A DNA stretch of 64,000 nt, taken from assembly GCA_963751355.1 (NCBI GenBank), contig CAVVVS010000044.1, forward strand, positions 29,444 through 93,443. The letters are read 5' to 3'. The notes beneath the pieces were generated by a model. That model made no database searches. It was not told where the DNA came from and saw only the letters and a list, made by a program, of their open reading frames with translations. The position numbers were made by a program, and so were the translations under genes. Below, piece after piece: positions 46,177 through 54,948 of the stretch. Within the stretch, counting starts at the first letter, position 1. Every line of letters begins with the position of its first letter. This DNA comes from CAVVVS01 sp963751355 (GTDB taxonomy: Bacteria; Bacteroidota; Ignavibacteria; Ignavibacteriales; Ignavibacteriaceae).

Positions 46177-47499
46177 TCAATCCGATTTTACTAATTGCCC
46201 GCTTAATTTAAGAAGTTCAATCTCCGCAACTTTAGCATCATATTGCGCTGAAACAAGATTGCTTTTTGCACTCAACATTTTGGTCTGTGTCTCTCTAAAT
46301 TCCAACGGCGTAATGTTTCCTAGTTTTATCTTTTCCAAGGCTATGCTGACATTTTCTTCGGCTACTTTCAAATTTTCTGTGTCCAAGCTGATTAATTCCA
46401 AACTATTTTTATATCTTCTAAAAGTATTTAATAGGTTGGAATGAACTTGATTGTTTACTTGTTTGAATTGCGTTTTACTAGTATAAATATTTACTTGTGC
46501 GTTCTCAATTTGCCTTCTAGTATCTAAACCGTTAAAAATATTAAAAGATGCTGTGATACCATAATTAAGCCCCGTATTTTGACTCGATTCTACAAACCCG
46601 GCTTGAGATTCAGATTTATTAAAATCATAACCGAGATTTAAACTGATTTTTGGAAACAAGTCAGACTGTGCTAATTTTAGGTCTATTTTGGAAATATTTT
46701 CATTTTGTTTTGCTAATTGAAGCTGTGAATTTTCTTTTTCAACCTTAGGTTTCAAATTATCCATAGAAAGTAACGTATCGATTTCAATAGTATCTTGTAC
46801 CACAAATTCGGTTCCGGATTCTCTTCCGAGTAATTCATCTAATTTTATTTTTAAGGAAGAAAGATCATTCTGTCCTTTCATTAAGGAAGCTTTATCGGAA
46901 TTTAAATCTACTTGAGCCTGCAGTAAATCGAATTTCGACCCCGAGCCGTATTCCAATTTCGATTGGGCAATTCTCACTCTTTCTTGTGAAAGGGCTATGT
47001 TTTTAGAAATCACTTCCAAAACTTGCTGTTGTGCAACTATATTATAATAAGTCGAAAGAACATCCGTAATATTATTCTCAACGGTGGATTTGAAATTTAA
47101 CTCCCCGTTTTTTCTCATTTCCTTCAATCTTCCGAAAGCAGCAAACATCTTTAAACCGTCAAAGATTGTCCAATTCAATGTGGCGCCGGCGGACATGTTT
47201 GTTGATTTAGCATTATTTTGATTTATGCTTCTGCCGTCAAAAAATTTAAGCTTAGTATTTGTACTGCTTTTAGTATAATTTCCGTTTGCGTCAAGAGTTG
47301 GTAGAAAAGCCGTTTTACCTGCGGCGTAATTATTTTCGGTAATCTTTTGTTCGTTTTTCGCTATTTGAATCGAATAATTATTTTTGAGAGCTATTTTAAC
47401 GGCTTCCCTGGGTGTTAATACTTCCTGGGCATAGCTTTTACCCATTGTAAAAAGAACAACCATTAAAAAAATGACTGAAATTTTATGCTTAATAATCAT
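46177..47499 (-). CDS. TolC-family outer-membrane efflux protein
   Basis: 440 residues. Signal peptide 'ISVIFLMVVLFTMGKSYAQ' and two OEP repeats with long coiled helices ('LTPREAVKIALKNNYSIQIA', 'SQERVRIAQSKLEYGSGSKF', 'VAEENVSIALEKIKLGNITP'). This is the trimeric outer-membrane channel of a tripartite pump. It is the third gene of the adaptor-pump-channel series, 86 bp after the RND gene. Confidence 0.94.
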   Translation of the reverse strand: MIIKHKISVIFLMVVLFTMGKSYAQEVLTPREAVKIALKNNYSIQIAKNEQKITENNYAAGKTAFLPTLDANGNYTKSSTNTKLKFFDGRSINQNNAKSTNMSAGATLNWTIFDGLKMFAAFGRLKEMRKNGELNFKSTVENNITDVLSTYYNIVAQQQVLEVISKNIALSQERVRIAQSKLEYGSGSKFDLLQAQVDLNSDKASLMKGQNDLSSLKIKLDELLGRESGTEFVVQDTIEIDTLLSMDNLKPKVEKENSQLQLAKQNENISKIDLKLAQSDLFPKISLNLGYDFNKSESQAGFVESSQNTGLNYGITASFNIFNGLDTRRQIENAQVNIYTSKTQFKQVNNQVHSNLLNTFRRYKNSLELISLDTENLKVAEENVSIALEKIKLGNITPLEFRETQTKMLSAKSNLVSAQYDAKVAEIELLKLSGQLVKSD

Positions 47500-47585
47500 A
47501 AATGAACTATTAAAAATTATTTAATTATTTGTCTAAATAAGAAATCTATCAAAACCATTATGGTTAATTGATACCAGAATATACT

Positions 47586-50500
47586 TTATTTAGATGCAAA
47601 CCCCGGATCGCCCTTGTCGCCGATAAATTCCGATTCCGTAACATTAGAAACCGATGCGGTTGCCCTTGAGAAATAAGTATAAATCGAAGGTATAACATAT
47701 AAAGTCAGAACGGTTGAGAATATCAAACCCCCGATAACTGCAATACCCATGGAAACCCTGCTTTCCGAACCGGCTCCTAACGCAAGTGCAATCGGTAATA
47801 TACCGAGTATGGTTGACATACTGGTCATAAGAATCGGGCGGAGACGGGCAACCGAGGCTTCTTTAATTGCTTCTAATTTAGTAAGCCCTGCGGCTTTTCG
47901 CTGATTCGCAAACTCAACAATAAGGATTCCGTTTTTGGTCACCAAACCGATTAACATTATAATTCCTATTTCACTGAAAATATTCAAAGTTTGATTAAAA
48001 TACCAAAGTGAAATAAGAGCACCTGCAATAGCCAGAGGTACGGTAAACAAAATGATAAACGGGTCTCTGAAACTTTCGAATTGTGCCGCAAGCACCAGGT
48101 AAATCAAACCGATTGCCAATAAAAATGCAAACAATAAGCTTGAAGAACTCTCCGCATAATCTTTGGATGGTCCGTTGAGTGCCGTTGAGAAAGTCTGATC
48201 AAGAACTTTTGCTTTAATCTTATCCATCTCTTTTATGCCGTCTCCTATAGTTTTACCGGGTGCCAAACCTGCACTTACCGTTGCAGAAACATACCGGTTA
48301 AACCTGTACAATTGCGGCGGTGTACTTTGTTCGGAAACATTCACAACATTATCCAACTGAATTAATTCACCGCGATTATTTTTTACGTAGAGAGATGATA
48401 AATCGATTGGTGCATCCCTGTATTTTCTTTCGAGCTGACCTATTACCTGGTATTGTTTACCGTTCTTTATAAAGAACCCGAATCTTTGTCCGGAAAAAGC
48501 CGATTGAATGGTTTGGGCAATATCCATCACGGATACCCCTAAATCCCTGGCTCGCTGCCGGTCAATACTTACCTCTAACTCGGGTTTGTTAAATTTCAAA
48601 TTTACATCCACAATTGAAAAAGCAGGATCTTGCCTAGCAGCATCAACAAATTTGGGCAGATATTCCCTCAATTTTTCAAAATTTGGAGCTTGTATTACAT
48701 ATTGTACAGGCAGACCGCCTCTGCCGCCTCCAATTGTTTGCTGCTGAGATACATAAGTTCTCCCGCCGGTAAGTTTTGTAATATCATAAGACATCTGATC
48801 GGCTATCTGCTGCTGAGTTCTTTGTCTTTGATCGGGATCTTTCAATATTAAAAACATGAAACCGGTATTGACTGAGCTTGATGCACCGAATCCCGGTGAT
48901 GTAACAGAAAGAACTGCTTCAGCTTCGGGAACAGAATCCTGAACCATGGCAACCAGCTTATCCATGTAGTTCTCCATATATTCATAAGAAGCACCCTCGG
49001 GCGCCGTTGCAAAGAATCTCAAGCTGCTTCTATCTTCCAGAGGCGCAAGTTCGGAAGGTATAAAAGAGCCTATTATGTAAATTAGTACAATGGAAAATCC
49101 CATTATCAACAAAGCCGTCCAGCGCTTGTTTAAAAAAGTATCTAATGAATTCCTGTAAAACGAATTCATCTTTACAAAGAATGGTTCTGTCTTTACGTAA
49201 AACCAATTATGTTTCTCTTTATCGCGTGCTTTTAAAATCCTTGAACCTAACATCGGCGTTAATGTTAGAGCAACAAAAGCCGATATGATTACCGAACCCG
49301 CAAGAACAATTCCAAATTCCCTAAATAAACGACCGGTAAGACCCTGCAAAAAGATAATCGGTAAAAAAACCGAAGCTAATGCAATTGTGGTGGACAATAT
49401 AGCAAAGAATATTTCTGCCGAGCCTTTTTTAGCGGCTTCAAAAGGAGGCATACCGTCTTCAATTTTGGCATATATGTTTTCCAAAACAACTATTGCGTCA
49501 TCCACAACAATTCCAATCGCCAGCACAATCCCCAACAATGTTAACACATTAATTGAAAAATCCATGATGTACATTATAAAGAATGCACCAATGAGCGAAA
49601 TAGGAATTGCTATAAGAGGTATGAGTGTGGTGCGCCAGTCACGGAGAAATAGAAAAATAATCAGAATCACTAATCCCAGGGCGAGAAAGATAGTTTGTTC
49701 AACTTCGGTAATGGATTGCTTAATATACTTTGTTACATCGAATCCGATTCCTACTTTTATATCCGGAGGTAAGTCCTTCTTTATTTGGTCGAGGCGTTTA
49801 TAAAAATTATTTGCGATGGCAATATTATTAGCCCCGGGCTGGGCGATAAGAACAACACCCACCATGGGAATGCCGTCACGTTTTAAAATCGTTCTTTGAT
49901 TTTCCGCACCCAGTTCTGCATAACCAACATCCTTCAAACGGACAATATTTCCACTGGATTCCTTAATTATTAAATTATTAAACTCGTTCAGGTTTGAAAG
50001 CCTGCCTATTGTACGAATTGAAAGTTCGGTACTGTTACCTTCTATTCTACCTGAAGGTAGCTCTACGTTTTCCCTGGTAAGCGCAGCTTTTACATCAAGT
50101 GGAGTCAGGTTGTATGCTGCAAGTTTCGAAGGATCGAGCCACAAACGCATTGAGTATTTTTTTTCGCCCCATATTTGTACCGATCCTACTCCCGGGATGG
50201 TTTGAAATCTTTCCTTGAAAATATTATTGGCAATATCTGTAAGTTGAAGCAAATTCCTGGTGTCACTTTGAACATTAAGAAATACAATAGGCGTTGCCTC
50301 GGCATCAGCTTTGGATACTATTGGAGGTTCGGCATCGGGAGGAAGATTTCTCATTGCCCTTGAAACTCTATCCCGAACATCATTAGCGGCCGCTTCAAGG
50401 TTGACTTCAAGATTAAATTCAACCGTGATTGTACTTCTGCCGTCACGGCTGACTGAGGTTAAAGTTCTTATACCAGCGATTCCGTTAATTGATTCTTCAA

Positions 50501-50699
50501 GCGGCTCGGTAATCTGAGATTCGATTACATCTGCATTCGCACCCGTATAATTAGTACTAACAGTGATAATCGGAGGATCTACGGCAGGGTATTCACGAAC
50601 TCCCAGGAACGTATACCCGATTATTCCAAATACAATAATAACGATTGACATTACTATTGCTAAAACAGGCCTTCTAATGCTTACAGATGAAAGACTCAT
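47586..50699 (-). CDS. RND efflux pump inner-membrane permease (HAE1/AcrB type)
   Basis: 1037 residues with the AcrB layout: membrane helix 1 at 12-30, large porter/docking domain, helices 2-6 near 335-490, second large loop and helices 7-12. The proton-relay motif 'GIVLAIGIVVDDAIVVLENI' (two Asp in TM4) is intact, and 'FREFGIVLAGSVIISAFVAL' follows. 'PGANNIAIANNFYKRL' and 'GGRGGLPVQYVIQAPNFEKL' are porter regions. It exports drugs, bile-like compounds or lipids using the proton gradient. Adaptor and TolC genes flank it. Confidence 0.95.
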   Translation of the reverse strand: MSLSSVSIRRPVLAIVMSIVIIVFGIIGYTFLGVREYPAVDPPIITVSTNYTGANADVIESQITEPLEESINGIAGIRTLTSVSRDGRSTITVEFNLEVNLEAAANDVRDRVSRAMRNLPPDAEPPIVSKADAEATPIVFLNVQSDTRNLLQLTDIANNIFKERFQTIPGVGSVQIWGEKKYSMRLWLDPSKLAAYNLTPLDVKAALTRENVELPSGRIEGNSTELSIRTIGRLSNLNEFNNLIIKESSGNIVRLKDVGYAELGAENQRTILKRDGIPMVGVVLIAQPGANNIAIANNFYKRLDQIKKDLPPDIKVGIGFDVTKYIKQSITEVEQTIFLALGLVILIIFLFLRDWRTTLIPLIAIPISLIGAFFIMYIMDFSINVLTLLGIVLAIGIVVDDAIVVLENIYAKIEDGMPPFEAAKKGSAEIFFAILSTTIALASVFLPIIFLQGLTGRLFREFGIVLAGSVIISAFVALTLTPMLGSRILKARDKEKHNWFYVKTEPFFVKMNSFYRNSLDTFLNKRWTALLIMGFSIVLIYIIGSFIPSELAPLEDRSSLRFFATAPEGASYEYMENYMDKLVAMVQDSVPEAEAVLSVTSPGFGASSSVNTGFMFLILKDPDQRQRTQQQIADQMSYDITKLTGGRTYVSQQQTIGGGRGGLPVQYVIQAPNFEKLREYLPKFVDAARQDPAFSIVDVNLKFNKPELEVSIDRQRARDLGVSVMDIAQTIQSAFSGQRFGFFIKNGKQYQVIGQLERKYRDAPIDLSSLYVKNNRGELIQLDNVVNVSEQSTPPQLYRFNRYVSATVSAGLAPGKTIGDGIKEMDKIKAKVLDQTFSTALNGPSKDYAESSSSLLFAFLLAIGLIYLVLAAQFESFRDPFIILFTVPLAIAGALISLWYFNQTLNIFSEIGIIMLIGLVTKNGILIVEFANQRKAAGLTKLEAIKEASVARLRPILMTSMSTILGILPIALALGAGSESRVSMGIAVIGGLIFSTVLTLYVIPSIYTYFSRATASVSNVTESEFIGDKGDPGFASK

Positions 50700-50711
50700 A
50701 AAAATTAAATT

Positions 50712-51782
50712 TTAATTCAGTTTAGAAATGGTAACCGGCATCCCGGGTCTTACTTGTAATATACCTGAAGTAATTATCGTATCATTTGGAGCCAATCCCC
50801 TTGTAACTTGAACCGTGGAATCCGTTCTAATCCCGGTGTCAATAACTCTTTCAGCGACTTTACCGTTTTTATATAGATATAATTTTTGACCTTTAAGTAT
50901 TGGAACAATTGCCTCGGATGGCACCATTAAAGCATTATCAATATCCTTTAAGATTAAGGTAACATCAGCAAAACCGCCCGGTAAAAGTTTTCCGTCCTGA
51001 TTTGAACAAATGGCCCTAATATTGAGAGTCCTAGTTTCGTTATTTATTTTAGGTTCTATAGCATAAATTTTACCGGTATATGTTTTATTTGAACCAACGA
51101 TATTGAAATTTATCTGATTTCCCGTCTCTACCAGCGTAGCATATTTCTCCGGGACGGAGAAATCAATTTTTATTGGATCAATCTCCTGAAGAGTTGCGAT
51201 GTTGGTAACAGGTGTAATATAACTGCCTATACTAACATGCCGGAGACCGATTCTTCCATTGAAGGGAGCGGTTATTTCGGTTTTTGCAATTTGTGCTTTT
51301 ATCAAATCTATCTGGGCTTTATTAACATTTAATTCGTTCAAAGCGGCATCATATTCTTCCTGGCTTATGGCTTCTTTCTTAAGCAGGTTTCTTTGTCTAT
51401 ATTCTTTTTCTTCAGATAGCTTTAAAATATACTTTGCTCTCTCAAGTTGTGCTTTTAATTCTGCGTCGTTAATTTTTACAAGCAATTGACTTTTTTTAAT
51501 ATTAGTTCCTTCTTTGAATAAAATCTGAGTAATTTTACCGGACACTTCACTTCTTAGTTCAACTTCCTCGTTAGCCATTATTGTCCCGCTTGTCAACACA
51601 CTATTATGTAATCTCACCGGTTTAACTATCATCGCTTCAACTGGTACATCTGAGTTACGATTTCCGAATCCCCCGGCAAATACAGTAGTTTTATCCGAAG
51701 AACCTAATTTTTGAAAAGTCAAAAAAGCTATAATTACTATCCCAGCGGCAACAAATATTATTATTTTATTTTTTTTCTTCAT
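50712..51782 (-). CDS. RND efflux periplasmic adaptor (membrane fusion protein)
   Basis: 356 residues. An N-terminal membrane anchor ('KIIIFVAAGIVIIAFLTF'), lipoyl half-motifs 'VELRSEVSGKITQILFKEGT' near 80 and 'ITAPFNGRIGLRHVSIGSYI' near 170, an alpha-hairpin between them, then beta-barrel and membrane-proximal domains ('KIDFSVPEKYATLVETGNQI', 'LPGGFADVTLIL'). No lipobox Cys, so it is anchored by the helix. It is the first gene of the efflux operon; no local regulator (TetR/MarR) is seen. Confidence 0.94.
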   Translation of the reverse strand: MKKKNKIIIFVAAGIVIIAFLTFQKLGSSDKTTVFAGGFGNRNSDVPVEAMIVKPVRLHNSVLTSGTIMANEEVELRSEVSGKITQILFKEGTNIKKSQLLVKINDAELKAQLERAKYILKLSEEKEYRQRNLLKKEAISQEEYDAALNELNVNKAQIDLIKAQIAKTEITAPFNGRIGLRHVSIGSYITPVTNIATLQEIDPIKIDFSVPEKYATLVETGNQINFNIVGSNKTYTGKIYAIEPKINNETRTLNIRAICSNQDGKLLPGGFADVTLILKDIDNALMVPSEAIVPILKGQKLYLYKNGKVAERVIDTGIRTDSTVQVTRGLAPNDTIITSGILQVRPGMPVTISKLN

Positions 51783-51910
51783 CTTATTTAATTTTTAAGG
51801 AAAGAATGTTTTTAATTATTATTCACATTTAAAGAAAAAGGATCCGCCTTCAAGAAGTTGAAGGATATGAAAAAATTAAATTTAAATAAACATGAAAAGA
51901 AATACCCCTT

Positions 51911-51939
51911 TAATAAAAAAAAGCCAGATTTACTGGCTT
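51911..51939 (-). terminator. Rho-independent terminator of rpmE
   Basis: AAGCCAG (51921-51927), loop ATTTA, CTGGCTT (51933-51939). On the minus strand the stem is followed by a T-run (complement of the A-run 51911-51920). It lies 35 bp past the rpmE stop. Confidence 0.88.
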
Positions 51940-51973
51940 GTAAAATAACTATCATACTTTAAAAAAGTAACAA

Positions 51974-52228
51974 TCAATTAGACAATTTTTTACCGTATTT
52001 CTTGTTAAACTTCTCTACTCTACCGGCAGTATCTAGTAATTTTTGTTTACCGGTAAAGAATGGATGCGAACCGCTGGAAATTTCCAGTTTGATCAACGGA
52101 TAAGTATTTCCGTCTTTCCATTCAATAGTATCGCTAGTTTTTATTGTCGAACGTGTTAAAATTGCAAAATCACAAGATGCATCTTGAAAAACAACCGGTC
52201 TATATTGTGGGTGAATTCCTTTTTTCAT
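51974..52228 (-). CDS. rpmE: 50S ribosomal protein L31 type B
   Basis: 84 residues. 'MKKGIHPQYRPVVFQDASCD' and 'SGSHPFFTGKQKLLDTAGRV' are L31 hallmarks. It lacks the CxxC zinc ribbon of the type A protein and has the longer form, so it is the zinc-free type B (RpmE2/YkgM class). In other bacteria such paralogues are induced by zinc starvation via Zur; no Zur box was recognised here and it may be the only L31. It is monocistronic with its own terminator. Confidence 0.93.
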   Translation of the reverse strand: MKKGIHPQYRPVVFQDASCDFAILTRSTIKTSDTIEWKDGNTYPLIKLEISSGSHPFFTGKQKLLDTAGRVEKFNKKYGKKLSN

Positions 52229-52417
52229 CGTAACGCCTATTTTACCTTTATTCTCTTAATAAAAATTTAGAGGATAAATATACTTAAGTTATTATTTAAT
52301 ATCAAATAAAAGTTGAGGATAAATCATTTACATTTTTCTGATTCTGTATTAGTTATATTTGAGTTTTTGCAAAGTAAATGGAATTCTTCAATCCGGGAAA
52401 GATTCTCTGTATCCAAT

Positions 52418-53038
52418 TTATCTTTTGAAAGATTTATCATGCACCAACAACATTAATTTAGCTCTCATCTGATTTATCTTCACTCTCTCGGCAGGATTAA
52501 GATTAACTATTCTATAATTTAAACCGTTTTTATTGATAGTATATATCGAAGTATTTGCCGCATTTATATTTCCATTAGAACGCTGCGCTGAAACCTTGGA
52601 AACCTTGGAAACCTTGCCCGGCATGCCGTAGTCATTCGGCATTGTGCTTTTCTTCTTAGCCGCTTCTCCTTTTTTATTCGTGCTTTGAGCTTTCATCTGA
52701 TCTTTTACGGTAAAATCTTCTCTCATAATTTCAGGCATTTCTTTCATCGATGTAATATCTTCGCGGATTTTCGGATTTGTGGTAAGCGGATCTTCTGAGG
52801 ATGATGGATTGAGACGTACCATAAATAATATAATAATTACGGTAACCGCAAGGGCTGCAGTAGGGATAAGTTTTGACGGCTTAAATAATTTCTCCCAAAA
52901 ACTACTTTCAATATCTAATCTTCCGGTATTAATTTTACGCATTAAATCAGCTTCAAAATAATCCGGAGCATTAATCTTTGGCAATTGTTTCAAATTATCT
53001 ATAATATTCCTGTACTTGTCTTCCTCGTTCAATTCCAT
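52418..53038 (-). CDS. Putative membrane anti-sigma factor
   Basis: About 206 residues from the ATG at 53036-53038, which has AAGGAG 11 nt upstream; a GTG four codons earlier overlaps the sigma gene stop but leaves no room for that site. N-terminal cytosolic helices ('YRNIIDNLKQLPKINAPDYF'), one membrane helix near 70-90 ('LIPTAALAVTVIIILFMVRL') and an exported C-terminal part with a short 'KVSKVSKVS' repeat. There is no zinc HxxxCxxC motif. The anti-sigma role is inferred from position directly after the ECF sigma gene. Confidence 0.65.
   Translation of the reverse strand: MELNEEDKYRNIIDNLKQLPKINAPDYFEADLMRKINTGRLDIESSFWEKLFKPSKLIPTAALAVTVIIILFMVRLNPSSSEDPLTTNPKIREDITSMKEMPEIMREDFTVKDQMKAQSTNKKGEAAKKKSTMPNDYGMPGKVSKVSKVSAQRSNGNINAANTSIYTINKNGLNYRIVNLNPAERVKINQMRAKLMLLVHDKSFKR
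52590..52616 (-). repeat. Three tandem 9-bp copies inside the anti-sigma gene
   Basis: GAAACCTTG is repeated exactly three times (52590-52598, 52599-52607, 52608-52616). It encodes Val-Ser-Lys-type steps on the minus strand. Being a multiple of three, copy-number change would keep the frame. Confidence 0.85.
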
Positions 53039-53046
53039 TTTGACTT

Positions 53047-53634
53047 TCACTCCTTATAAATATCCTTGAGCATCACTTGCAGCTGTGCTCTTCCTCGATT
53101 GATACGGGATTTTACCGTACCGACTGTTATCCCCATTATTTCGGCGATCTCCTCGTATGACTGTCCCTGTACATCTCTAAGAATAACAGCCTCTCTGTAT
53201 GCATCAGAAACTTTTAATAGCGCTTTTTGAATAATTTCATCTTTAATACCGCTATCGGTCATTGTGTCGGGTCTATATGCTTCATCGGGAATCTCATAAT
53301 TTTCATTATTCTCACCATATGCATTAATAGAGAAAAACTTTCTACGTTTTCGTTTTTGATATTCGGTCCGAGCCAGATTTCCTGCAATAGTATATATCCA
53401 TGTTGAAAATTTGGCTATCGAAGAATAAGAATCTTTATAACGGTAAACCTTAATGAAAGTTTCTTGAACCACATCAACGCATGCTTCATAATCCCCTAAA
53501 AACCTATAAACATAATTAGTTAGTGTGTTTTTGTATCTTTGAACCAATACCTCGAATGCTTTAACCGTATTGTTTTGCTGAAACTCGAGAATCAGTTCCT
53601 CGTCCGTAAGTCCGTTAAGTTTTTTCTCAGACAA
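53047..53634 (-). CDS. ECF-type RNA polymerase sigma factor
   Basis: 195 residues. Region 2 'RYKNTLTNYVYRFLGDYEAC', 'VVQETFIKVYRYKDSYSSIA', 'FSTWIYTIAGNLARTEYQKR' and region 4 'ILRDVQGQSYEEIAEIMGIT' + 'GTVKSRINRGRAQL' are complete. It starts at TTG (53632-53634), since an in-frame TAA lies just upstream and no ATG is available; there is no clear ribosome site. The SigW/RpoE-like wording suggests envelope stress. The next gene is a putative membrane anti-sigma. Confidence 0.93.
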   Translation of the reverse strand: MSEKKLNGLTDEELILEFQQNNTVKAFEVLVQRYKNTLTNYVYRFLGDYEACVDVVQETFIKVYRYKDSYSSIAKFSTWIYTIAGNLARTEYQKRKRRKFFSINAYGENNENYEIPDEAYRPDTMTDSGIKDEIIQKALLKVSDAYREAVILRDVQGQSYEEIAEIMGITVGTVKSRINRGRAQLQVMLKDIYKE

Positions 53635-53762
53635 TTGTTTTACTGTTTTTGATTAGAAATGTTTCCTAAAACGTAAATAAATTAATTAAAATTTTTCACT
53701 TAATAAAAAATAAATTGAGGTTTAGCACTACTTTTCCTAATTCATTATTTATAGTTCGTTAA

Positions 53763-54776
53763 TTATTGCAATATCTCAGCGATTAATACCGAAATCAACG
53801 ACTTATTATCAATAGATGTCATTTTTAATGTTGTATCGGCTTTAAGAAGCGCCTGCACAGCATTATATACGTCCTTATCGGAAAACAAGTTCCTGGCTTT
53901 TTGATAATCTTTATAATAGTAAGGATGAGTTCCCACAATTTTTGCAGCAGCCTGATCCGGTACTTTTTTTTCTCTTAATTCACGCACACGGGAAAGACCC
54001 GTAAAATACCTTGTTAACATGTGAATAATAAATATTGGTTCAACTCCTTTTTCCAGCATGTTTAAGGCAATATTTAGCGACGCAGCTTTCTTTTTTTTAC
54101 CGATATTATTTTGCAAATCGAATATTGTATATTCCTTAAGGGAAGTAGATAATGAATGTATCGAATTAAGAGTTATTTCTTTCGCGTCACCTAAAAAAAC
54201 AAAGATTTTATCTAGCTGCGCTTCAAGAAGGTTTCTGTTTTCACCCACAATGTCTATTAGTACCTGTGCATTAGGATAACTTAACTGTTTCCCTTTTGAT
54301 TCGCAAAACTCCATTAGCCAAGTTATTAGATCTTGACCTTTGAGCATTTTGGCGGAAAATATAAATCCGTTAGCGGCAAGTTTTCTGTATAGTTCGGTAT
54401 CGAGATTTGTAATATTACCGTTATGAATCAGGACGAGAATGGTAAAATCCGCTGGTGACTGTGCATAAGCCAACAATTTTTTTTTATCCCGTATTTTTTC
54501 AAAATCTTTAAATATGGTTAATTTCTTTTCCGAGCCGAAAGGGAAAGCTGATGCAGAATCTAAAACATCGACTAAACTTTTATCGTCTCCGTAAAATATT
54601 TCCTTATCAAAATCCGAAGACAAAAAAGGCTTTGCTTTTTCTTGTATAAGCTCCAAACAATTTTTTATACTGAAGGAGTCCTCACCAAATAAATAATATA
54701 TTGGGATCAGTTTTCCGTTCTTCAAACTTTTAATCGCTTCGTTTATCGATGGGATTCTTATTTTAATTTTCGGCAT
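53763..54776 (-). CDS. holA: DNA polymerase III delta subunit
   Basis: 337 residues. 'KLIPIYYLFGEDSFSIKNCL' at the N-terminus and 'LLEAQLDKIFVFLGDAKEIT' near 185, 'TIFDLQNNIGKKKKAASLNI' near 222 are typical of HolA, the clamp-loader wrench that opens the beta clamp. It lacks a Walker A, as expected. The ATG lies inside the end of the MetS-like gene (14-bp overlap), so translation may be coupled. Confidence 0.9.
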   Translation of the reverse strand: MPKIKIRIPSINEAIKSLKNGKLIPIYYLFGEDSFSIKNCLELIQEKAKPFLSSDFDKEIFYGDDKSLVDVLDSASAFPFGSEKKLTIFKDFEKIRDKKKLLAYAQSPADFTILVLIHNGNITNLDTELYRKLAANGFIFSAKMLKGQDLITWLMEFCESKGKQLSYPNAQVLIDIVGENRNLLEAQLDKIFVFLGDAKEITLNSIHSLSTSLKEYTIFDLQNNIGKKKKAASLNIALNMLEKGVEPIFIIHMLTRYFTGLSRVRELREKKVPDQAAAKIVGTHPYYYKDYQKARNLFSDKDVYNAVQALLKADTTLKMTSIDNKSLISVLIAEILQ

Positions 54777-54885
54777 TTTTCTTTTTTATCTTTTCATATT
54801 TAATTGCCCTGGTTAAAAAGAAAACCATTCCGCCCCATATTAATCCGAGAACTACTATCATTGTTACAAGTGTTATAAGTTGCAT
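54763..54885 (-). CDS. MetS-like small subunit of an NSS transporter (40 aa)
   Basis: A 40-residue protein with one membrane helix: starts 'MQLITLVTMIVVLGLIWGGM', continues 'VFFLTRAIKYEKIKKKNAEN'. The 'WGG' in the helix followed by a basic tail matches the small subunit MetS that accompanies MetP-type sodium-dependent (NSS) methionine/alanine importers. It lies 63 bp after the NSS transporter gene on the same strand and overlaps the holA start by 14 bp. Too short for most automatic gene calls. Confidence 0.8.
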   Translation of the reverse strand: MQLITLVTMIVVLGLIWGGMVFFLTRAIKYEKIKKKNAEN

Positions 54886-54948
54886 TATATTTCTTCGTTT
54901 TTTATGATAATTATTCTAAAAATATCAGATCTTGTGCATTAACATGCT

